From the NCBI GenBank assembly GCA_037147235.1, contig JBAWVO010000206.1, positions 1 through 11,877 of the forward strand: a stretch of DNA of 11,877 bases, in the 5' to 3' direction. Made by a program: the position numbers and the translations under genes. The notes beneath the pieces were generated by a model. The model made no database searches, was not told the DNA's origin, and saw only the letters and a list, made by a program, of their open reading frames with translations. Below, in pieces: positions 1-7,668 of the stretch. The first letter of the stretch is position 1; the number at the start of each line of letters is the position of its first letter. The stretch comes from JANXQG01 sp037147235. Its GTDB lineage: Bacteria; Planctomycetota; Planctomycetia; Pirellulales; Thermoguttaceae.

Positions 1-39
1 CAGAGAATACAAAGCATACCTAAATGAGAAAACCATATT

Positions 40-702
40 ATGTCTACTCGACATATCTTACTCGTGGACGACCATCAAATCGTACGGGACGGCCTGCGTG
101 TATGTTTGCAGGGTAACGAGCAATACACCGTCGTGGGCGAGGCTGCCGATGGACTTGCCGCCATCCAGCTTGCCAAGGAGCTAAAGCCCGACCTGATCGT
201 GATGGACGTCGCCATGCCCGGACTCAACGGCATCGAGGCGGCGCGGGAAATCCACGCCGGCGGCTGCATGGCAAAGATCATCTGCTTGTCCATGCATTCC
301 GATCGCGAGTTCATCGCCGAAGCCTTTCGCGCGGGAGTGGTCGGTTATCTGATCAAGTCCTCGGCTTTCAAGGAGCTGTTGTATGCTTTGAAAGAAGTCG
401 TCGCGGGCCGAAAATACATCAGCCCTGCCGTAACCGACATCATCGTGGACAACTACGTGTTGCAAACACCCGGCCAGAGCGCTACCAGTGCTACCCCCTT
501 CTCGGTCTTGACGTCGCGCGAGAGGCAAATCCTACAAATGCTCGCCGAGGGCCGTTCCGCCAAGCAGATTGGCTTGGCATTGGATATCAACCACAAGACC
601 GTACATGCCTTCCGTTCTCAGATTTTTGAGAAGATTGGCGTTGATAGTCTGCCGGAACTAACCAAGTACGCCATCCGGCATGGACTGACGACCGTCGAGT
701 AG
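40..702 (+). CDS. NarL/FixJ-family two-component response regulator
   Basis: A 220-residue cytoplasmic DNA-binding response regulator. The N-terminal receiver domain (about residues 5-122) shows the acidic pair D10/D11, the phospho-acceptor D56 in VMDVAMP, S84 in the switch position and K106 in YLIK. A linker of about 30 residues leads to a LuxR-type helix-turn-helix (about 157-218) with the typical LTSRERQILQMLAEG start and the HKTVHAFRSQIFEKIGV recognition region. Length and domain order match the family, so phosphorylation by a sensor kinase should control DNA binding. No kinase gene is in the window; only 39 bases lie upstream, with a weak purine stretch (TGAGAA) before the ATG. The gene points tail-to-tail at the polysaccharide genes. 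Regulation of those genes is plausible from position alone, but its target cannot be read from the sequence. Confidence 0.95.
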   Translation: MSTRHILLVDDHQIVRDGLRVCLQGNEQYTVVGEAADGLAAIQLAKELKPDLIVMDVAMPGLNGIEAAREIHAGGCMAKIICLSMHSDREFIAEAFRAGVVGYLIKSSAFKELLYALKEVVAGRKYISPAVTDIIVDNYVLQTPGQSATSATPFSVLTSRERQILQMLAEGRSAKQIGLALDINHKTVHAFRSQIFEKIGVDSLPELTKYAIRHGLTTVE

Positions 703-724
703 AACGGAATTCATTCCGTTCTTT
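701..724 (+). terminator. Intrinsic terminator overlapping the response-regulator stop codon
   Basis: A perfect 10-bp inverted repeat (AGAACGGAAT / ATTCCGTTCT) with a two-base centre begins inside the TAG stop codon and ends in TTT. In practice a 9-bp stem with a TTCA loop is likely. The U tract is short, so efficiency may be moderate. Confidence 0.7.
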
Positions 725-737
725 ACCCGAAAAAGCC

Positions 738-768
738 GTAGGGTGGGCCGAGCGCAGCGAGTCCCATC
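738..768. repeat. GTAGGGTGGG-type dispersed repeat, single copy
   Basis: The stretch starts GTAGGGTGGGCC and ends GAGTCCCATC, forming an imperfect dyad around a GAGCGCAGCGA centre. It shares its opening with the repeats at 7543-7668. This class of short palindromic repeat is common between genes in many environmental bacteria; a mobile REP-like origin is inferred. Confidence 0.55.
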
Positions 769-1014
769 AGTTGAGAAAAATCCCGAGCCAAAACAAGAAT
801 TTGTCGCTGAATCTCCCTGCATGTCCTTGGCGATAATACTTTTAAGAAGCTGCGCGGCGTACGGATTCCTTTACTGGCTCCCTTTTACGGGTCATGTCCC
901 AGTTCTGGAACGTGCGCTGAGTCTCCACGCAGCAAAAGGGGAACGCAGGGCCTTGCCCGCGACGGCACATGGTTGGTGCTGAAGTGGGGCAGGAACCTTG
1001 GCAAGTTGAAGCAA

Positions 1015-1047
1015 CTGTGGGGGCCAAACCGGCCCCCGCAGTTTTTT
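1015..1047 (+). terminator. Strong intrinsic terminator without an assigned gene
   Basis: An 11-bp stem (CTGTGGGGGCC / GGCCCCCGCAG, one G-T wobble) with a five-base AAACC loop is followed directly by six T residues on the plus strand. The opposite strand lacks a T tract after the stem, so the terminator acts on plus-strand transcripts. The nearest plus-strand gene ends more than 300 bases upstream and already has its own terminator. Confidence 0.8.
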
Positions 1048-1300
1048 CAAGATGTCTCGAAATGGGATACTCTGATAAATAATATTTATATTGTACCCTA
1101 CAGCGTAATTTGCCAATCCGCCGCCGCAATAGGTTTTTTTCCTGGACAGGCCAAGAATTATGCGCCCGTTCCGTGGTTGCAATGGCATACATCTTCCCGG
1201 CATCATTCAGCAAGGCCGTGGAGATCATCGAGACGGCCACGACCTTGCCTGCTTTGGCGACCCGCTCCCATTTACAACATGGTCCGTAGGTTCCGCCGAT

Positions 1301-3931
1301 CTATTCGCTGCGGTCGTCCGTCTTCGGCCGAACGCTCAACTTGCGAATGAAATTCCTGGCCCCATCCATCCCGGGACGTATTCGCAGACACATGTGGGCC
1401 TGGTGAGAGGCTTCTTCCGTTTCTCCCAATTCGGCTAGGGTATATGCAAACGCAAGTCGCCAATCAACCTGGTCGCAATTGAGCACCAGCGCGCGGCGAT
1501 AGCAGTCGGCCGCACCCGCATAGTCCTTGTCGTTACGAGAGATACCCGCAAGTGTCGCCAGTTCATTCGCGGTGGCGTACTCCGATTCACATTGTTTGCG
1601 GAGGATGGGAATGGCCTCTTGCCGAATCTCTTCCGCCAGCGAGGCATTCTCCTCGGTTGTCGAAAGCATCGCGGCAAGTGCCAGCAGACGCCAGCACTTA
1701 TTGCGAGCCAACTTGGCCTCGGCCCGGTCGGCTTGGGTGTCCTTATCTTTGGCCAATTCCTCAACGCCCAGTTTATCTCCGGCGAGTTCGTCTCTGGCCA
1801 GGTTCCGGGCAAGATCTGGCCGGTTTAGCTCGGTACTGAAAATGCGCATGATCTCGCGGTAGTAGGATCCGTCCAACTCGGTTGCGCGTTTGAATCGGGC
1901 CGTGGCGTCTTCCAATTGGCCTTCCCGAGCTGCCACAACGCCAGCAAGAAAGCACGTGAATGCGTCATTGGGCAATAGCAAATAGGCTTTGTGGATCAGA
2001 TCCGCGCCCCTCGCCTGCCCGAGAAACAGCAGTCGCAACTGCCCTTCCGCGGTATAAACAGGCCCGTAGGTCGGGCAAAGGATGCGAGCCTGCGACAACT
2101 CCGCGGCGATTCGCTCGGCGAAACGGAGAGACTCCGGACGCAGGACGATTTGGCCGGTGTTGGGATCGACAACGCGGCTGATGGAGTGCCAGCGGTAGAT
2201 ATTTGCATAGTACCGATATTTGACATTCTCGGGTTCACATTCCGCGGCGGCCGCTGCGCTGCCGATCAATTGCGCATAGTCTTCATCCATGGCCTGCCAG
2301 TTCCACTGGCGAATCCTGGACTCGGCACTCATGGCCTGGGCCCAATAACGATCCCCCATCCGAGACACGTTCATATCCCACAGAACCCAACTCCAGAGGA
2401 GGGCCAGCCCGATCAACGTCGTTATCCCGATAAGCCACCGCCCGCGACGAACCTTCTGCCGAGAATCTCGCCCTCCACCGCCCCCATTCGTTCTGCGGTC
2501 AATTCTCGCAATCGCGACCAGAAGCCCGCAGGCAATCGCGGAAAGGCAGAAGTTGGCCGGTAGGTGCTGGCCAAAGTCGGTCGTGCTTTGGATCATGACG
2601 GCCAGCAGTCCAAATCCGAGTCCGAACGCGGCCATGGCCACGGAACGGGTTCCTTTTCGGATCAGTTGTCCATAGCGCCACCAGAAGCCGAACAAAAATA
2701 TCCCTACCAAGCCCATGCCGATCAGTCCGGTTTCCTCGAGCATCTGCGCATAATCATTGTCGGCGTGCGCCGCCAAAGCCGGCGTGGTCGCCGTATCGAA
2801 CATCGGGAAGACGACCTCGTGGGTCCCCAGGCCGGTTCCCCAAACCGGATAGTGGCGCCATGCATCCAACGTACCCAGGGTCAGCTCCCATCGTCCGTAT
2901 TCCCGGATATCGACCTGCTGGAGAGTTGCCAGCCGTTCGTAGAGGGCGTCAAACCCAGCAAACAGTGACACCGCGAATACAATAAAAGGGATGATCACCA
3001 GCAGCCAACCACGCCGCCTGAGCTTGCTTTTTAGCGCAAGCATTATTCCGGTGAACGTCGCCGCAATGACCAGGGAGAGGACGCCGTTTCTGCTGAGTGA
3101 TGTGAAGATGGTGACCCCGCCCAAGACCAACATGAGCATCAACCACGAAAACGAGGGCAATCGAAAGAACTTTTTTGCACCGTCCGAAGAGGTGCTTTGC
3201 TTCCGCCTCCGCCTCGTTTCTTCCAGGCGAAACAACAGCAAGGCCAAGGCGGCTCCCATCGAGAGGTTCATAAATTGCGCGTAGTGGCTATGATTGACGA
3301 AGCTTCCGGAGGTTACTGCACCTTGGCCCGGAGTGGCAACGGTCCAATAGATCATGGTGGCACCGGTCATGACCTGTAGCAGTGCCAAGACCGCAAAGAC
3401 AAAACCAATCGCGGCAATTGCCCAAAGGAGCCGCCTGATCTGCCTGCGCTCACGATAGACGTTCACCACAACGACAAAAACGGCTGCCGCGACCAGCGCC
3501 AAACGCAGGCCGTGCTTCGTCGCATAGGGGTAAAAACTCAACGTGGTACTGTCAAGCGATCCGTCCTCTTGCAAGTCCGCCAGAAAAGACCCCTTGGTCG
3601 TCACCGTCTGCGATGAGAACCACGTTGCCAGGTAGTTCGGCAGCGGAATAAGCTGAAATACCACGAGAGCAAGAAACAGCAAGATGGGTACATAGAGCCA
3701 CGTCCACACCATGCGAAAACTATCCGACAGGGTGTACTTCAGGGCAAGACAGACCGACATGGCCGCCACCATGAGACAGGTAACCATTTCACTCCAGGGC
3801 TCTACGGCCCCGAAAGCCAGGGGCATGAATCCCAGCAGTCCGATCAATAGCCATTCGATCGTGCTGTCCAGCCGACCTCGGTCACGATCCGACCACCACC
3901 GTGCAATTGTTTGGAACAGACGCAGTTTCAT
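1301..3931 (-). CDS. O-antigen ligase/polymerase-like membrane protein with C-terminal TPR region
   Basis: An inner-membrane protein of 876 residues from the ATG at 3931, the start preferred because AGGAAG lies about nine bases upstream; GTG at 3937 and TTG at 3940 are possible. Many hydrophobic segments fill residues 27-515. Wzy_C/WaaL-type signatures are visible: SGSFVNHSHYAQFMNLSMG (about 208-226), SLSRNGVLSL (about 278-287), HYPVWGTGLGTHEV (about 360-373) and HADNDYAQMLEETGLIGMG (about 389-407), the H/D-rich periplasmic loop followed by the LxETGLIG helix of this family. Residues 560-865 form a soluble helical TPR-like region, including a charged stretch rich in LARDELAGDK-like segments (about 705-745). 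It would polymerise or transfer lipid-linked glycans. The family cannot be split into polymerase and ligase by sequence alone. It lies downstream of the kinase/phosphatase pair, beyond 250 bases of repeats. Confidence 0.85.
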   Translation of the reverse strand: MKLRLFQTIARWWSDRDRGRLDSTIEWLLIGLLGFMPLAFGAVEPWSEMVTCLMVAAMSVCLALKYTLSDSFRMVWTWLYVPILLFLALVVFQLIPLPNYLATWFSSQTVTTKGSFLADLQEDGSLDSTTLSFYPYATKHGLRLALVAAAVFVVVVNVYRERRQIRRLLWAIAAIGFVFAVLALLQVMTGATMIYWTVATPGQGAVTSGSFVNHSHYAQFMNLSMGAALALLLFRLEETRRRRKQSTSSDGAKKFFRLPSFSWLMLMLVLGGVTIFTSLSRNGVLSLVIAATFTGIMLALKSKLRRRGWLLVIIPFIVFAVSLFAGFDALYERLATLQQVDIREYGRWELTLGTLDAWRHYPVWGTGLGTHEVVFPMFDTATTPALAAHADNDYAQMLEETGLIGMGLVGIFLFGFWWRYGQLIRKGTRSVAMAAFGLGFGLLAVMIQSTTDFGQHLPANFCLSAIACGLLVAIARIDRRTNGGGGGRDSRQKVRRGRWLIGITTLIGLALLWSWVLWDMNVSRMGDRYWAQAMSAESRIRQWNWQAMDEDYAQLIGSAAAAAECEPENVKYRYYANIYRWHSISRVVDPNTGQIVLRPESLRFAERIAAELSQARILCPTYGPVYTAEGQLRLLFLGQARGADLIHKAYLLLPNDAFTCFLAGVVAAREGQLEDATARFKRATELDGSYYREIMRIFSTELNRPDLARNLARDELAGDKLGVEELAKDKDTQADRAEAKLARNKCWRLLALAAMLSTTEENASLAEEIRQEAIPILRKQCESEYATANELATLAGISRNDKDYAGAADCYRRALVLNCDQVDWRLAFAYTLAELGETEEASHQAHMCLRIRPGMDGARNFIRKLSVRPKTDDRSE

Positions 3932-4017
3932 TTTCACCAACTTCCTGCCTAAGCGATAAAAATACCTTTGACAAGTTGTAACATGGGCTTTAGAAACTAT
4001 TCAAAACACTCTTGAAG

Positions 4018-4096
4018 AACCACGAAACACACAAATGACACGAAAGAGAACGAAATACAACTGCCTTTTTTCGTCTGTTTTGTGTCTTTCGTGGTT
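4018..4096. repeat. Long imperfect inverted repeat (AACCACGAAA type)
   Basis: Two 28-base arms (4018-4045 and 4069-4096) pair with 24 of 28 matches around a 23-base spacer. Each outer end reads AACCACGAAA when read inward. The right part overlaps the 71-bp repeat that recurs inverted at the window's end. AACCACGAA-type intergenic repeats occur in many planctomycete and other environmental genomes; whether this copy is a mobile element or a folded RNA is unknown. Confidence 0.8.
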
Positions 4097-4124
4097 CTCT
4101 TTGAGTTTTGAGATAGATTCTTAG
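4054..4124 (-). repeat. 71-bp dispersed repeat, copy 1
   Basis: Read on the minus strand, this segment matches 11807-11877 at 67 of 71 positions. The four differences fall within one eight-base stretch, and the adjoining 54 bases are identical. Copy 2 runs into the window edge, so the full repeat is longer. Confidence 0.92.
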
Positions 4125-4143
4125 CCCGTCCACGTCAAATCTC

Positions 4144-4161
4144 GATGGGCTAGAGCCCATC
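4144..4161. repeat. Perfect 8-bp hairpin after the phosphatase gene
   Basis: GATGGGCT and AGCCCATC are separated by two bases, 20 bases past the phosphatase stop on its strand. It could help end or stabilise the kinase-phosphatase transcript, but no T tract follows, so it is not a classical terminator. The GGGCTAGAGCCC core with flanking CCTACAG also looks like another dispersed intergenic repeat. Confidence 0.55.
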
Positions 4162-4180
4162 CTACAGGAAATTTGCAAAG

Positions 4181-4984
4181 TTATTGATCAATATCATCAC
4201 CGTCGAGCGCAGCCAACGGATTGACGAGGCAGATGCGTCGGGCGAATTCAAACCCCATTTCCGCACAAAGCATTCCCAGTGCCGCGGAAAGGCGGGGAAC
4301 TCGGCGTTGGTGATCGTGGGCATCCGTCGCCACAAGGCCCACCAGGCCACAGCGAGTCATTTCCCAGGCCATCTCATAGGCAAGTCGGCCGAAATCGCCG
4401 AGAAAGCTGCCGGCGGTAATCTGAATCACGGCCCCTTGGCGAACCCACTGCTTGAGGATTTCCAGCGATCCCTGCAAGTACGGATGACGCTCCGGATGGG
4501 TCATGATGGGCCGAATACCGCGGTGAATCAGCTTCGTTAGTAAGTGCTGAGGGTTGACAAACAACTCGTGGGGTAATTCCAGGAGCAGATACTTTCCCCG
4601 ATCCGCAAGCGTCAGGATCTCGTCGGAGTCGAGCAGCTCAAGCAGTCGTTCGTCCACGCGAACGTCTGCGCCGGGAAGGAGTTCTAAAGCAAGGTTCTCT
4701 TTGGCCAACTCGGCGGCAATCTCGCCGACGGCCTGGCGAACCTTCGCCGCGGAATTCGCTCGGCAGTAACGGCCAAGTTGATGGGGCGTGGCGATGGTTG
4801 TGGTGACGCCATCCTCAACGATTTTTCGGCAAAGCGAAATTGCCTCCTCCCGCGTCCTGGGACCGTCATCCAAGCCGGGCAGGCAGTGGCAGTGGATATC
4901 GACGCAACGCGACACGCCAAACCGCTCAAGCCGCTTTCGCTGCGGCAAGCCCAGCGTTTCGTAGATCAGAGGCTCCGCTTTCAC
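4181..4984 (-). CDS. CpsB/YwqE-type PHP-domain protein-tyrosine phosphatase
   Basis: A 267-residue predicted metal-dependent phosphatase that would remove phosphate from the tyrosine-rich tail of the neighbouring kinase. PHP-family metal ligands are visible in order: DIHCHCLPGLDDG (D29, H31, H33, D39, D40), IATPH (H68), PGADVR (about 104-109), LLLELP (E136), MTHPERH (H163, E165, R166), QITAGSFLG (about 188-196) and VATDAHD (D221, H223). No signal peptide or membrane segment is seen, so it should be cytoplasmic. The start is GTG at 4984 in a GTGA overlap with the kinase stop, indicating translational coupling. About 25 residues precede the first motif, slightly more than usual; a GTG at V24 is a less likely alternative. 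CpsB-type phosphatases are best known from Gram-positive capsule loci. Confidence 0.92.
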   Translation of the reverse strand: MKAEPLIYETLGLPQRKRLERFGVSRCVDIHCHCLPGLDDGPRTREEAISLCRKIVEDGVTTTIATPHQLGRYCRANSAAKVRQAVGEIAAELAKENLALELLPGADVRVDERLLELLDSDEILTLADRGKYLLLELPHELFVNPQHLLTKLIHRGIRPIMTHPERHPYLQGSLEILKQWVRQGAVIQITAGSFLGDFGRLAYEMAWEMTRCGLVGLVATDAHDHQRRVPRLSAALGMLCAEMGFEFARRICLVNPLAALDGDDIDQ

Positions 4985-7251
4985 GACGACTTCGCGCCAA
5001 CCTTTTCCAAGGTTTCGCTGGGAGTCTCGTCGTACTTATAGCTGGTATCGGAGCTGCCGTCCTTCTGCCCTCGCCTATACCCATAATGCCCGTACCCATA
5101 ATACCCGTACGCATAGCGTCCCTTCCCGGAAGGTACGCTGTTGACCACGACTCCGAGAATTCTCGCACCCACGCTCAAGAGTTCGTCGCGTGCGCCCAAG
5201 CTGTGCCGACGCGTCGATTTCTCTGCACGCAACACCAGGAGAGTAACATCGCAAAGAGCACCCAGAACGCGGGAATCAGCCACCGCCACTACGGGAGGCG
5301 CGTCGATCACAATCTTGTCGTACCGCTGCGACAGCACTTCCAGGGCTTGCCGGAATGCCTGGCCGTTGAGGATTTCCACGGGGTTCGTTGGGATGGTGCC
5401 GCACGGCAGCAACGACAGCCCTTTAATGGGCGTTTCGAGAATCACCGAATCCAACGCATCCTGCTGCGCAAGAACGTCCGAAAAACCGCGTGTTTTTTCT
5501 AACCCGAAAATTTCCTTCTGTGTCGGTTTCCGGAAATCGGCCTCGATCAGCAGCACCGATTGATCGGCTTGCGCCATGGCGATCGCCAGATTGCTCGCCA
5601 CGATGGACTTGCCGTCCCCGGGCGAGGGAGAGACGACCAGAATGGTTTTGGTTTGACTGTCCGGCAAGCCAAAGTAGATTGCCGTCCGGAGCGTCCGAAA
5701 AGATTCGGCAAATTCGGAGCGCGGATGGCTGGCGACCATCTGGCCTGTGGCCGAGCGGCCAACTTTGCCCTTGAGGTTGGGCACAATGCCCAGCAATGGC
5801 AACTCGAGCAGGGCAACAATCTCATCAGCCGATCGGAGCCGATGGTCGAAGAAGTCTCGCAACAAAGCCAGGCCGAAACCGAGCATCAGCCCGCCAATCA
5901 ACCCCAGGCCCAGAATGCGGGATCTCTTGGGGCTAGTCATTCCTCCAGCCTGGGCAAATTCCATCACGGTGATGTTCAGCGCGCCCACATCTTCCGTGAC
6001 ACTCAGGTCCATGATCCGACCGACCAGTGTGTCGGACCGCTTCTCCGAGCGATGCAGATCGTCCACCAAAAATGTGTATCCGGATGCCTCGATCAGGGCC
6101 TTGATTACCACCTCGAATTGCGCGTCATAGTCTCGCTTCAGCTTCTCCACCTTCGCCTGAACCAGTTTGTATTGCAGGTCGTATTCGTACTGCAATCCAT
6201 CCAGGTACGCGGTGACCGTCTTGCTTTTCAGCTTGCGGGCCTCTTGCTGCAGCTCTTCGAGGGGCCCCTGCAATGCCTTCACCTTCGGATGCCCCTCGCC
6301 AAACTTCTTGCTCTCCGTGGCCAACAGGAGTTGCTGCACATGGATCTGCTGGTCTAGGGTCAGATCGAGGCGGATCGTGCCTTGGGCCACGGCCGCTTCG
6401 ACCAACTTGCTCACCTGCTCGGGGGTGGCACGCATCTTCGCAAAGTTATCGAATCTTTCTTTGGCCTGGAGCAGTTCAATCTCAGCTCGGGTCAACTCGT
6501 CCGAGAGCTGAAGGCAGCGTCTTGTGGTCACGCTCTCGCTGTCGCCCGCAACCGAGACCGTCGGGTTCTTCGTCCGAAACGCCAGGGCCTGCTTGCGAAG
6601 GTCTTCAAATTCGCGATCTCGCTTATCTTTCTCTCTCTGGAGGATTTTCAATACCTCGACCGTCGTGGAGCGTTTCTGCTCGGCATATTTTTTCACATAA
6701 GCTTCCACCACCCCATTGACCACCTGCGCGGCTTCCTGGGCGTCAGGTAACTCCAAAGAAACGCTGATGATGTTGTCTTTCTTGCCCACGACAATATTGA
6801 GATTCTTCTTGAGCCACATCGCCGGATTATCGACCTCCTGAAATGCCTGCGGTCTGCTCTTCCACAAGGTCTGGACGGCCATCTCCAATACGGGAATCGA
6901 CTTGATAAGCTCTGCTTGGGTGTACAGGAAGGTCTCCGATTTGTTGGAGGTGTCCATGTTTTCCAAGACCTTAGGCCCGATCTGTTCCACAACGAGACGC
7001 GATTCCCCTGTGTACAATGGAACGGCCGTCACCAAATAGGCCAGTGCGGCCGCCACGCATACCACCGTGCTCACCGCAACCATCCACCGATGCCGCCAAA
7101 TCACCTCCACAAGGCTCGTCGAAGGCCGCGCCGTCGCACGAGAATGCGCAGGCATTGCGAGACCTGTCACCGACGTCCCATTGGAATAACCACGGGAGCC
7201 TGCGGGCTGGCCATTCTCCGCCGATCCGTTTGAACCTGATGCCAAGATCAT
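4981..7251 (-). CDS. Wzc-like polysaccharide co-polymerase and BY-family tyrosine autokinase
   Basis: A 756-residue inner-membrane protein that would set chain length and gate export of a surface polysaccharide. A cytoplasmic N-terminus leads to TM1 (about 57-77), a Wzz-like periplasmic region with long helical coiled-coil stretches (about 195-385), a TSP motif and TM2 (about 446-464). The kinase domain follows: ESFRTLRTAI (516-525), Walker A SPSPGDGKS (541-549), Walker A' LLIEAD (567-572) and Walker B IVIDAPP (647-653). The tail has nine tyrosines (713, 715, 717, 718, 720, 723, 725, 738, 740), the expected autophosphorylation cluster. Walker A' has Glu where Asp is usual. The ATG at 7251 has AAGG about 10 bases upstream. 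It is the first gene of an overlapping pair with the phosphatase. Confidence 0.95.
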   Translation of the reverse strand: MILASGSNGSAENGQPAGSRGYSNGTSVTGLAMPAHSRATARPSTSLVEVIWRHRWMVAVSTVVCVAAALAYLVTAVPLYTGESRLVVEQIGPKVLENMDTSNKSETFLYTQAELIKSIPVLEMAVQTLWKSRPQAFQEVDNPAMWLKKNLNIVVGKKDNIISVSLELPDAQEAAQVVNGVVEAYVKKYAEQKRSTTVEVLKILQREKDKRDREFEDLRKQALAFRTKNPTVSVAGDSESVTTRRCLQLSDELTRAEIELLQAKERFDNFAKMRATPEQVSKLVEAAVAQGTIRLDLTLDQQIHVQQLLLATESKKFGEGHPKVKALQGPLEELQQEARKLKSKTVTAYLDGLQYEYDLQYKLVQAKVEKLKRDYDAQFEVVIKALIEASGYTFLVDDLHRSEKRSDTLVGRIMDLSVTEDVGALNITVMEFAQAGGMTSPKRSRILGLGLIGGLMLGFGLALLRDFFDHRLRSADEIVALLELPLLGIVPNLKGKVGRSATGQMVASHPRSEFAESFRTLRTAIYFGLPDSQTKTILVVSPSPGDGKSIVASNLAIAMAQADQSVLLIEADFRKPTQKEIFGLEKTRGFSDVLAQQDALDSVILETPIKGLSLLPCGTIPTNPVEILNGQAFRQALEVLSQRYDKIVIDAPPVVAVADSRVLGALCDVTLLVLRAEKSTRRHSLGARDELLSVGARILGVVVNSVPSGKGRYAYGYYGYGHYGYRRGQKDGSSDTSYKYDETPSETLEKVGAKSS

Positions 7252-7273
7252 CTCATAGCTGCCTTATAAATCA

Positions 7274-7288
7274 GAGAGGTTCCCTCTC
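7274..7288 (-). promoter_or_regulatory. Small leader hairpin before the kinase gene
   Basis: A perfect 6-bp dyad (GAGAGG / CCTCTC) with a three-base loop lies about 22 bases upstream of the kinase ATG. It may structure the mRNA leader. A short stem like this could also arise by chance. Confidence 0.35.
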
Positions 7289-7430
7289 GAAAACCGCACT
7301 TCGCCCCCACAACCGACACATCTACTCTAGCTTTTTTTCCACCCCCGTGAAAATAACCCGATTTTGCGTGGAAACCTTGTTGCGGCCGGACCTATTGCGG
7401 CCGGACACGCGATACCCCGCATTTCGCTCG

Positions 7431-7486
7431 GGGTGGGTGGAGCAGAATAATGGTGCGTTGCGCAAACACGTCCAAAACAGCGGAAA
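7431..7486 (+). repeat. GGGTGGGTG...GGTGCGTT repeat, direct copy A
   Basis: Aligns with 7546-7600: shared blocks are GGGTGGGTG, AGCA, GGTGCGTT, CGC and AACAGCGG, with a diverged middle. The opening GTA is not conserved in this copy. Confidence 0.7.
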
Positions 7487-7542
7487 TGTTCTCGATGGGC
7501 CTTGGTCATAACCTTGCCAACTGCTGTCACTGTTAGCTCGAA

Positions 7543-7668
7543 GTAGGGTGGGTGAAGCATCCAACGGTGCGTTACGCGAACTAATCTGGAACAGCGGTAA
7601 GTGCTTTCAGCGTCTCGACTTCGTGCGCAACCCACCATTTCCAGGGTGGTTCGCTCCACGCACCCTAC
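7543..7668. repeat. 126-bp inverted-repeat element (copies B and C)
   Basis: The ends read GTAGGGTGGGTGAAGC (left) and, on the other strand, GTAGGGTGCGTGGAGC (right). Each arm continues to a GGTG[CG]GTT[AG]CGC block. Copy B (7543-7600) also matches copy A directly. The arrangement of two half-units facing each other resembles a REP/BIME-type or small non-autonomous mobile element. Confidence 0.7.

Larger units (their letters stand above)
703..1300. other. Long intergenic stretch with a repeat and an orphan terminator
   Basis: About 600 bases between the convergent ends of the response regulator and the ligase gene. It holds the first terminator, one copy of the GTAGGGTGGG-type repeat (738-768), a strong plus-strand terminator (1015-1047) and an AT-rich near-palindrome around 1075-1092. 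Several open frames cross it on both strands, but none has a ribosome binding site, recognisable motifs or natural composition. A minus-strand frame just downstream of the ligase stop (about 1130-1270, around WERVAKAGKVVAVSM) reads somewhat protein-like and could be a gene remnant; I do not recognise it. Confidence 0.6.

Noticed and set aside
743..982. Plus-strand open frame of 79 codons after the response regulator
   Set aside because: It begins inside a dispersed repeat, has no ribosome binding site and shows no recognisable motif.
1060..1130. Minus-strand promoter-like pair TTGGCA and TACAAT near the AT-rich palindrome
   Set aside because: The spacing is only about 15 bases and no gene starts downstream on that strand.
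842..1240. Minus-strand open frames of 132 and 104 codons beyond the ligase stop
   Set aside because: They overlap each other in different frames and run through the terminator hairpin, and their composition is unlike the neighbouring genes. At most the first part could be a gene remnant.
1991..2563. Plus-strand open frame of 190 codons
   Set aside because: It is antisense to the ligase-like gene and shows a typical shadow composition rich in Pro, Arg and Gly.
4144..4161. Classical intrinsic terminator for the kinase-phosphatase transcript
   Set aside because: The stem is perfect but no run of T follows on the gene strand, so it is listed only as a hairpin/repeat.
5560..6357. Plus-strand open frame of 265 codons
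   Set aside because: It lies entirely antisense to the well-supported kinase gene, and its His/Gln-rich translation matches no domain.
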